Below the pieces are notes generated by a model, which did not search any database, had not been told where the DNA came from, and saw nothing but the letters and a program-made list of their open reading frames with translations. 10,481 nt of DNA from assembly GCA_034420775.1 (NCBI GenBank), contig DAOUKZ010000081.1, forward strand, positions 1-10,481, read 5' to 3'. This document shows, piece by piece, positions 1-5,353 of the stretch. A program made the translations under genes and the position numbers. Positions within the stretch are counted from its first letter, which is position 1. Each line of letters opens with the position of its first letter. Source of the stretch: DAOUKH01 sp034420775 (lineage in GTDB: Bacteria; Chloroflexota; Dehalococcoidia; SHYB01).

Positions 1-1616
1 TTCTCGACGACGACGTCGCAGACCTTTACCAGCTCTAGCAGCAGCTCCGCGCCCTTGGGGTCGTTGAGGTTGAGGCCGATGCTCATCTTGCCGGGGTTGA
101 CCTCGGCGAAGCCCGCTCCCGCGTTTACGCCGACGCGGGTGGGAATGAGCGATTCGCCGCGGAGAACGCGCTCGCGCTCCTCGCCGACGGGGATGCCGCC
201 GAAGCTGCGCATCGTGTCGTAGCGCCCCTTCCACTCGACGCGGATGTCCTGCGCGCCCATGGCGGCGAGGATGCGGGGCCCGGCCGCGCCGGCCACGACC
301 CACGCCAGGTCGAGGATGCGCACGTCCTCGATGGCGAAGGGCGGGTCGCCGTTGGCGCGCGAACCGGGGAACGGCGGGGCGTCTTTGGGTGAGGCGCCAG
401 CCTGTTCGAGGCCAGCGACGAGGCCAGCGTCGTGCTCGCCAAGCTGCGGCGCGCGCGGCCCGGTGCGCCAGGGGGTCTCCTCGGACAGCCAGGGCGCGTT
501 GACATAAGAAACGCTGCGCCCAAGCTCCTCGTGCTCGACCTCGGTGAACGTCGTCCGCTCTCGCCAGTGGGGGTCGAGAAGGTTCTCCTCCGGCTTGCGG
601 ATGGGGGCCCAGTGGAGCCGCCGCTCCTGCCCCTCTTTCCAGATGTTGCGGTCGAACTTGAACTTGCCGACCCACGTGCGGGCGACGGCGTGGAAGTGCC
701 GGATGACCTCGGGCGTCATGACGTATTCGAGGTTCTCGTACTTGGGGTCGGTGAGGTCGTCGGCGCAGCCGTACTTCTCCAGCATCTCGACCCACTTCTT
801 GTGCTCGCGCCCGATCATGAACTCGGCGGAGACGAAGGCGAGAATGTGCCGGCCGTCCTTCGTGGTGGCCAGCGTCTCGGGGACCATGCGCGACGAGCCG
901 TAGCGCGCCGTCTGACGCAGCACACCCTGCCGTCCGAAGACCCAGGCGGTGGTGTCGGTGCCCGTGTTGCAGCTTACGGCGCGGTGGATTGAGGCGTCGA
1001 TGTACTGGCCTCGTCCGGTGCGCTCGCGGTAGAGCAGCGCGCCGAGGATGGCGTCGAGCGTCTGGCTTCCCACGATGTGGTTCGAGTGCCACATCTGCGG
1101 CGCGATGGGCGGCGTGTCGTAGAAGCCCTCGGGCGTGGGGTCGTAGCCGGTCACCATCATGACCCCGCCGAGGGCGAGGTGTACGATGTCGGCGCCCTTC
1201 CAGTCCTTCCACGGCCCGGTCTGCCCGAAGGGCGTGATCGAGGCCATGACCAAGCGGGGGTTGATGGCGCTCAGCGCGTCGTAGCCCAGACCGAGGCTCG
1301 CCAGATATCCCGGCGGGTGGCTCTCCAGCAGCACGTCGGCGCCCGCGGCGAGCTCCTTCAGGCGCTCGGCCCCGGCGGGGGTCGTGACGTCGAGGGCGAG
1401 GCTCTGCTTGCCGAAGTTGTAGTGCCAGAAGTGGAGGCTGCGCTCGGGGTCGGGGACGTCGTCCACGAACGGCCCGATCTTGCGGGTGGGGCTTCCTTCA
1501 GGGGGCTCGATCTTGAGCACGTCGGCGCCGGCCCCGGCGAGGAGGCGTCCGCAGAACTCGGCCTTCTCGTCGGCGAGCTCGATCGCCTTGATGTCGAAGA
1601 GGAAGCCCTCGCCCAT
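1..1616 (-). CDS. Tandem class III (CaiB/BaiF) CoA-transferase, 3' end beyond window
   Basis: Family III CoA-transferases move CoA between carboxylic acids through an aspartyl-CoA mixed anhydride, usually in organic-acid catabolism in the cytoplasm. The frame is open from ATG 1614-1616 to the left edge (538 codons seen, no stop). It holds a complete first domain (about residues 8-395; GAGADVLKIEPP at 29-40, FGKQSLALDV at 68-77, GQYIDASIHRAV at 203-214). A linker leads into the start of a second domain (ILDLAWVVAGAAGPRILAAM at 434-453, then NPGKMSIGLNLNDPKGAELL). The start is set by GGAGGA at 1621-1626, four bases upstream, and lies 16 bases after the preceding stop. The position of the catalytic Asp of formyl-CoA transferase (SMQDAV) reads SIHRAV, so Arg212 replaces it in the first half. 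Tandem CaiB domains are known, for example in DddD, but the substrate here cannot be named. The family is secure. Confidence 0.9.
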   Translation of the reverse strand, partial: MGEGFLFDIKAIELADEKAEFCGRLLAGAGADVLKIEPPEGSPTRKIGPFVDDVPDPERSLHFWHYNFGKQSLALDVTTPAGAERLKELAAGADVLLESHPPGYLASLGLGYDALSAINPRLVMASITPFGQTGPWKDWKGADIVHLALGGVMMVTGYDPTPEGFYDTPPIAPQMWHSNHIVGSQTLDAILGALLYRERTGRGQYIDASIHRAVSCNTGTDTTAWVFGRQGVLRQTARYGSSRMVPETLATTKDGRHILAFVSAEFMIGREHKKWVEMLEKYGCADDLTDPKYENLEYVMTPEVIRHFHAVARTWVGKFKFDRNIWKEGQERRLHWAPIRKPEENLLDPHWRERTTFTEVEHEELGRSVSYVNAPWLSEETPWRTGPRAPQLGEHDAGLVAGLEQAGASPKDAPPFPGSRANGDPPFAIEDVRILDLAWVVAGAAGPRILAAMGAQDIRVEWKGRYDTMRSFGGIPVGEERERVLRGESLIPTRVGVNAGAGFAEVNPGKMSIGLNLNDPKGAELLLELVKVCDVVVE

Positions 1617-1632
1617 GAAGTCCTCCGGGGGT

Positions 1633-2073
1633 CTACTGCTCGAAGCGGCGCTTGATCTTGGCGAAGTCGAAGCTCGCGGTGTCGTCGAGGCCGACCGAGA
1701 AAGTCGCCCCGTCCGGCTCGGGGGCGCGGGTCACGGGATCGGGAATGCCGTCGAGCGCCGCCTTCGCCTCGGCGTCGTTGGAGGGTGTGGCGTGGCCGTG
1801 GATGATCGCGCCCTTGATGGTGTAGTAGCCGGTGTCCTCGGGGTGCTCCTCGAAGACGCAGACAACGCGGTCGTCGCCCGCGATGTTCGCCGCCGAGGTC
1901 GACGAGGCTGGCACCCGGAAGTGCAGCGTGCCGTTGCGGATGAAGGTGGCGGCGGCGTCGCCCCACGGGCCGCCTTCGCTGTCGAGCGTGCCAAGAATGC
2001 AGCGCGTTTGCGTCGAGACGAAGGCCGCGAGCTCCTCGGGGGTCATCTTGATGGTGGGATGCTCTCGCGGCAT
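1633..2073 (-). CDS. PNPOx-like split-barrel (flavin-type) protein, 146 aa
   Basis: A small protein with the pyridoxamine-5'-phosphate-oxidase-like split-barrel pattern. An N-terminal helix (TPEELAAFVS, 11-20) is followed by strands RCILGTLDSEGGPWGDAAATF (about 24-44), NGTLHFRV and a basic-poor AANIAGDDRVVCVF segment. GYYTIKGAIIHGHA (82-95) then matches the part of the fold where such proteins read 'v.v.G.a'. Family members bind FMN, F420 or haem and act as small oxidoreductases or binding proteins; the cofactor and substrate cannot be told here. The chosen ATG (2071-2073) has GGGAGGG six bases upstream at 2080-2086 and lies two bases after the preceding stop, which suggests translational coupling. 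Longer upstream starts in this frame would overlap the preceding gene and add non-homologous Arg/Gly-rich sequence. It is probably co-transcribed with the CoA-transferase. Confidence 0.75.
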   Translation of the reverse strand: MPREHPTIKMTPEELAAFVSTQTRCILGTLDSEGGPWGDAAATFIRNGTLHFRVPASSTSAANIAGDDRVVCVFEEHPEDTGYYTIKGAIIHGHATPSNDAEAKAALDGIPDPVTRAPEPDGATFSVGLDDTASFDFAKIKRRFEQ

Positions 2074-2075
2074 GG

Positions 2076-2558
2076 TTAGCCCTCCCGCACGTTCTGAATC
2101 AGGCCGGCCTTGTTGGCCGTGAGCTCCCAGATCACGCGCACGCCCCGCTTGATCCGGCCCGCGGTGTCGCCGATCTTGCGCTTGTCCTCGTCGGGGATGT
2201 CGGGCTGATCCTGCGACCCCTCCGATCGCGGGTTCCGGGCCCACGCCAGGCCCTCGGTCACCCGGTCGGCGAAGACCTCGTCGACGGTGAGCTTCCTGCC
2301 CGTGGCCCGGTAGACGGCGGCCTCGAGGTCGACGTCGTCGGAGCGGTTGGTGATGACGCAGCAGATGCGGGGGTCGCGGTCGAGATTCTTCGACTTGATG
2401 CTGGCCTTGTACATGTTCAGATAGAGGAAGCCGCCGTACCAGCTCGCCATGGGGTGAGCCGTCGGCGAGCCGTCCTTGCGCTTGGTGATCATGAAGGTGC
2501 GGCCGTTGTCCTTCATGAATGCTTGGGCGTCGTCGGGGACGGCGTAGGGATCGCTCAT
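2076..2558 (-). CDS. PNPOx-family (flavin-type split-barrel) protein, 160 aa
   Basis: This second split-barrel protein is closer to the family consensus. GRTFMITKRKDGSPTAHPMA (19-38) matches the first strand pair ('.flaT.r.dGsPh..P'). It continues with WYGGFLYLNMYKASIKSKNL and DRDPRICCVI (60-69), the usual 's.K..NL..dPrv' segment that contacts flavin phosphate in relatives. The middle (VYRATGRKLTVDE) and the C-terminus (RVIWELTANKAGLIQNV) also fit. The function is probably FMN- or F420-dependent redox chemistry, or cofactor binding, on an unknown substrate. The start ATG 2556-2558 is preceded by GAGGAG at 2566-2571 with a 7-base spacer. A start 25 codons further up only adds low-complexity sequence. 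It appears to be the first gene of a three-gene minus-strand operon and faces the divergent amidohydrolase. The two split-barrel neighbours are dissimilar, so a recent duplication is unlikely. Confidence 0.82.
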   Translation of the reverse strand: MSDPYAVPDDAQAFMKDNGRTFMITKRKDGSPTAHPMASWYGGFLYLNMYKASIKSKNLDRDPRICCVITNRSDDVDLEAAVYRATGRKLTVDEVFADRVTEGLAWARNPRSEGSQDQPDIPDEDKRKIGDTAGRIKRGVRVIWELTANKAGLIQNVREG

Positions 2559-2599
2559 AGGCTGTCTCCTCGTCTCGGTCTTGCGGACCGTGCGCGATA

Positions 2600-2627
2600 G
2601 CGCGCCTGACGGTTGAAGCAGGCGCGC
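2600..2627. promoter_or_regulatory. 9-bp perfect inverted repeat in divergent promoter region
   Basis: GCGCGCCTG at 2600-2608 is the exact reverse complement of CAGGCGCGC at 2619-2627, separated by a 10-base loop. It lies 42 bases upstream of the first minus-strand gene. It could be a regulator operator or a hairpin in the leader of that transcript. The arms are GC-only apart from one pair, so chance occurrence in GC-rich DNA is possible. Confidence 0.4.
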
Positions 2628-2660
2628 CCGCAACTATGCCACAAACCGCGCGCGCTTCCT

Positions 2661-2683
2661 ACTAGGACGGGCCACTAGGTCGG
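2661..2683. repeat. Short direct repeat ACTAGGwCGG, possible activator site
   Basis: ACTAGGACGG (2661-2670) recurs as ACTAGGTCGG (2674-2683), a 13-base period with one mismatch. It ends five bases before the proposed -35 element of the amidohydrolase promoter, where activator sites often lie. CTAG-containing words are uncommon in GC-rich bacterial DNA. No regulator gene is visible in the window. Confidence 0.3.
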
Positions 2684-2688
2684 CGCGC

Positions 2689-2718
2689 TTGGCGTCTCCG
2701 AGCCACCTCGCCTAGAAT
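2689..2718 (+). promoter_or_regulatory. Putative housekeeping-sigma promoter for the amidohydrolase
   Basis: TTGGCG (2689-2694; 4 of 6 to TTGACA) and TAGAAT (2713-2718; 5 of 6 to TATAAT) are separated by 18 bases. The predicted start near 2725 gives a leader of about 23 bases before the ATG. This is read by eye from consensus only, but the AT-rich -10 stands out in a GC-rich stretch. Confidence 0.45.
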
Positions 2719-2747
2719 GAGCGGCGCCCCAGGCCGAGGAGCGCTCC

Positions 2748-3842
2748 ATGCAGTACAAGTACATCTCCAGCGACGACCACATGGACCTCTGCTACGTTCC
2801 TCCGGACATGTGGCAGGAGCGTGTGCCGGCCAAGTTCAAGGAGGCCGCGCCCAAGGTCGTCCAGACCGAGACGGGGCCGGTCTGGTTCCGCGAGGGAAGG
2901 CGCTGGGGCATCTACGGCACGAAGCGTGCCGACGGCCGGAAAGTGGTCTTCGACGAAATCGGCCTTGCCGAGGAGCCCGAGCCCGACGTCTGGCGCCCGT
3001 CGACCGCGAAGTACCGGCTGGAGGATATGGACCGCGACGGCATCTATGCCCAGGTCATCTACAACTTTCTCGACTGGAGCTTCGACGACGGCCCCCTGCA
3101 GGCCGCCTGCATGCGCGCCATGAACGACTGGCTCGCCGAGTTCGTCGCGGCGGCGCCGGACCGGCTCGTATCGCTGGCCACGCTGCCCTCGACCGACCCG
3201 GAGGAGACCCTGGCGGAGGTCGAGCACGTCAACGAACTCGGTCTCCGCGGCGCCATCTTCGAGGTCCACAGCGCGGCGGCGCCGATCTACGAGCCGGCAT
3301 GGGATCCGGTCTGGGCCGCCGCCGCGGAGTCGGGGCTGGTGATCAGCGTCCACATCGGCGGAGGCGGCGGGGGCATCGGGGGCATAAAGAGGGACTGGAC
3401 CGCACCGATGCGGACGGCGCTGGTGCAGCTGCAAATGACCGAGATACTGGCCCAGGCGATCTTCTCCGGCATGTTGGAGCGAAACCCCAACTTCAAGCTC
3501 GTACTCGGCGAGTCGGGCATCGGCTGGATCCCCTACGTCCTGGAACGCCTCGCCTTCGAGCGCAAGACCTACGGCTCGATGATCGACATCCCGCTCTCGA
3601 TGGACCCCCGCGACCTGTTCAAGCGCCAGATGTACGCCACCTTCCAGGAGGAGGCGATCGGGGTGAAGCTCATCCCCGAGATCGGCGTCGACAACGTCAT
3701 GTGGGCCGCCGACTACCCCCACGCCGACGGCACCTTCCCTCATACCGACGAGGCCGTCCGCCACATCTTCGTCGGCGCCACCGACGAAGTCATCCGCAAG
3801 GCCACCTGGGAGACCGCCAAGCACCTCTACCGCATCAACTAA
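2748..3842 (+). CDS. Amidohydrolase-2 family metal-dependent hydrolase/decarboxylase
   Basis: A 364-aa protein of the Amidohydro_2 (ACMSD-like) family: cytoplasmic TIM-barrel enzymes that hydrolyse or decarboxylate small, often aromatic, acids with a bound divalent metal. Visible family marks are the N-terminal SSDDHMD (7-13) with H11, YRLEDMDRDGIYAQVIY (89-105), MNDWLAEF and PDRLVSLATLP (137-147). Further on are VHIGG with H202, LVLGESGIGWIPYVLERL (251-268) and MWAADYPHADGTFPH (318-332) with D322 and H325. The usual HxH is H11-x-D13, as in the family branch that carries DxHxxE-like starts. A glycine run (204-209, then 211-212) directly follows H202. The start has GAGGAG at 2736-2741 and a 6-base spacer; the last bases of that site lie in a 10-bp palindrome, GGAGCGCTCC. 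The gene is divergent from the CoA-transferase operon, which suggests shared catabolism. The substrate is unknown. Confidence 0.85.
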   Translation: MQYKYISSDDHMDLCYVPPDMWQERVPAKFKEAAPKVVQTETGPVWFREGRRWGIYGTKRADGRKVVFDEIGLAEEPEPDVWRPSTAKYRLEDMDRDGIYAQVIYNFLDWSFDDGPLQAACMRAMNDWLAEFVAAAPDRLVSLATLPSTDPEETLAEVEHVNELGLRGAIFEVHSAAAPIYEPAWDPVWAAAAESGLVISVHIGGGGGGIGGIKRDWTAPMRTALVQLQMTEILAQAIFSGMLERNPNFKLVLGESGIGWIPYVLERLAFERKTYGSMIDIPLSMDPRDLFKRQMYATFQEEAIGVKLIPEIGVDNVMWAADYPHADGTFPHTDEAVRHIFVGATDEVIRKATWETAKHLYRIN

Positions 3843-3860
3843 CCTGTCGCGCCCAAGGGC

Positions 3861-3866
3861 TACAAT
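3861..3866 (+). promoter_or_regulatory. Possible leaderless-transcript -10 element
   Basis: TACAAT occupies -12 to -7 if the A of the downstream ATG (3873) is +1. That is the TANNNT placement seen in leaderless promoters. No Shine-Dalgarno lies within 10 bases of that ATG; the nearest, AAGGG, ends 13 bases away. The element also forms the centre of a small GGCTA/TAGCC inverted repeat (3858-3870). No convincing -35 is seen. Confidence 0.35.
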
Positions 3867-3872
3867 AGCCGC

Positions 3873-5042
3873 ATGACGGCGCGACCCCCGGTCTACCTCG
3901 ACCACATCGCCACGACGCCCTGCGCGCCTGAGGTCGTGGAGGCGATGCGGCCGTATCTGTCCGGGCCGCTCTTCCATAACCCACAGAGTCCCTATCCGCC
4001 CGCGGAGGAGGCGCTTGACGCGGTCGAGGAGGCGCGGGCGTCGGTGGCCGCGCTCATCGGTGCCGTGGCGGGAGAGGTCGCCTTCACCTCCGGCGCCACT
4101 GAGAGCAACAACTGGGCGATCAAGGGCCTGCTCATGCCCGGAGTGCCCGTTCGAGGGCGGCGCGTGGTGACCTCGGCCGTCGAGCACGTCTCCGTCCTCG
4201 CGCCTTGCCGAACGTTGGAGCGGGCGGGGTTCGAGCTTGTTGTCGTCGGAGTCGATTCCGACGGGGTGATCGACCTGGACGCCGTCCGTGCCGCCGTCAA
4301 TGAAGAGACCGCCCTTGTCACCATGACGCTGGCGAGCAACGAGATCGGCACGATCGAGCCCATCGCCGAAGTCGGGGCGATCTGCCACGAACGGGGGGTG
4401 CCCCTGCACGTCGACGCGACCAACGCGGCGGGCATCATTCCCGTCGACGCGGCGGGGCTGGGCGCGTCGCTCATGACCCTCTCCGCCCACATGTTTGGCG
4501 GGCCGAAGGGCGCGGGCGCGCTGTATAGTAGACGCGGGCTTCGCTGGCCGGCGCTCCTCGAAGGTGGAACCCAAGAGTCGGGTCGGCGCGCCGGTACGGA
4601 GAACGTCCCCGCCATCGTGGGCTTCGGCGCTGCCGCCGGCTTGGCCCGCGTCCATATGCCCGAACGAATGGAGGCCGCGCGGAAGCTGCGCGACAGAATG
4701 ATCGACTCGTTTCAGGCCTGGGACGGCGTCCGCGTGACGGGGCACCCCGAGCGCCGCCTCCCCGACCACGCCAGCTGCGTCGTCAACCGCGTCGAGGCGG
4801 AGAGCCTGCTGCTCGACCTAGCGATGAACGCGAACATCTACGCCGCCAGCGGCACGGCCTGCTCCGGCAGGACGGAAACCGCCTCCCACGTCCTCGAAGC
4901 CATCGGCCTGGGGACAGAGATGCGCTCCGGCTCGCTCGTAGCCAGCGTCGGCGTGGAGACGACGGTTGAAGAGGTCGACCACTTCATCGCGGAGCTGCCG
5001 CGCGCCATCGAACGGCTGCGGTCGCTCTCACCCTTCGCGTGA
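3873..5042 (+). CDS. Cysteine desulfurase homologue (class V aminotransferase fold) lacking PLP lysine
   Basis: A 389-aa homologue of NifS/IscS, which normally use PLP to take sulfur from cysteine onto an active-site Cys for Fe-S, thiouridine and related pathways. Fold marks are YLDHIATTPCAPEVVEAM (8-25), FTSGATESNNWAIKGL (71-86), EHVSVL with PLP-stacking H105, ASNEIGTIEPI, HVDAT with D181, GGPKGAGALYSRRG, RAGTENVPAIVGFG (239-252), and SGTACSG with C330 in the persulfide position. The PLP lysine (SGHKIYGPKG in IscS, K206) reads SAHMFGGPKG, so it is Met207. IscS Q183 is N184, and the substrate-binding R354 is V356. The alignment needs no gaps between D181 and M207 or between C330 and V356. Normal desulfuration is therefore doubtful. 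It may be a pseudo-enzyme, a persulfide carrier or an enzyme with altered chemistry. A TusA-like gene follows after 31 bases. Fold assignment is firm; activity is not. Confidence 0.85.
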   Translation: MTARPPVYLDHIATTPCAPEVVEAMRPYLSGPLFHNPQSPYPPAEEALDAVEEARASVAALIGAVAGEVAFTSGATESNNWAIKGLLMPGVPVRGRRVVTSAVEHVSVLAPCRTLERAGFELVVVGVDSDGVIDLDAVRAAVNEETALVTMTLASNEIGTIEPIAEVGAICHERGVPLHVDATNAAGIIPVDAAGLGASLMTLSAHMFGGPKGAGALYSRRGLRWPALLEGGTQESGRRAGTENVPAIVGFGAAAGLARVHMPERMEAARKLRDRMIDSFQAWDGVRVTGHPERRLPDHASCVVNRVEAESLLLDLAMNANIYAASGTACSGRTETASHVLEAIGLGTEMRSGSLVASVGVETTVEEVDHFIAELPRAIERLRSLSPFA

Positions 5043-5073
5043 CGGCGGTCCTTTGACTCTCGTGGGTGAACGA

Positions 5074-5334
5074 GTGACGGACACCGAAATGACAAGCCTG
5101 GAATCCGCCGCGCCCGACGAGACCCTCGACACGGTCGGCCTCTGCTGCCCCGTGCCGGTCTGGGAGACGGCGAAGCGCATCCGGTCGATGGCGCCGGGTG
5201 ACGTCATCGAGGTGCTGTCCGACGATGAGGGTGTCAAGGAGGACTTTCCTGCGTGGTGCGCGAGGACGGGGAACGCCCTTCTGGCGCTCACCCACGAAGG
5301 CGGCGTCTACCGGGCGCTGATCCGCAAGGCGTGA
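5074..5334 (+). CDS. TusA-like sulfurtransferase / sulfur carrier
   Basis: TusA-family proteins (about 75-85 aa) carry a persulfide on the Cys of a CPxP motif and pass it on, for example to tRNA thiolation, molybdenum cofactor synthesis or dissimilatory sulfur enzymes. Here TVGLCCPVPVWETAKRIRSM (20-39) gives the motif with C25, preceded by a second Cys, C24. DVIEVLSDDEGVKEDFPAWC (43-62), then TGNALLAL and VYRALIRKA complete the fold. The start is uncertain. GTG 5074 (86 aa) has GGTGA just upstream; ATG 5089 (81 aa) has a poorer site. Both keep the whole domain. It lies 31 bases after the desulfurase-like gene and 19 before the transporter, so one transcript is likely. An IscS-TusA-type relay is the natural reading, complicated by the altered IscS-like partner. 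Confidence 0.82.
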   Translation: MTDTEMTSLESAAPDETLDTVGLCCPVPVWETAKRIRSMAPGDVIEVLSDDEGVKEDFPAWCARTGNALLALTHEGGVYRALIRKA

Positions 5335-5353
5335 GGAGCGCGGCCCGGCCAAC

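Noticed and set aside
432..1655. Two plus-strand open frames (432-992 and 1077-1655) across the CoA-transferase
   Set aside because: The minus strand carries an uninterrupted CaiB-type frame there with strong motifs and a good ribosome site. The plus frames have no recognisable pattern.
2074..2244. Longer start for the 146-aa split-barrel protein
   Set aside because: The extension overlaps the preceding gene, is low-complexity and unlike the family, and ATG 2071-2073 has its own strong GGGAGGG site.
2633..2647. CATAGT on the minus strand as a -10 for the split-barrel operon
   Set aside because: Only 4 of 6 consensus bases match and no -35 lies at a suitable distance, so it was not listed as a promoter.
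2712..4769. Very long open frame on the minus strand opposite the amidohydrolase and desulfurase-like genes
   Set aside because: It is antisense to two genes with clear family motifs. Its translation is rich in Arg, Gly, Asp and His without domain pattern, and it arises from GC-rich codon bias.
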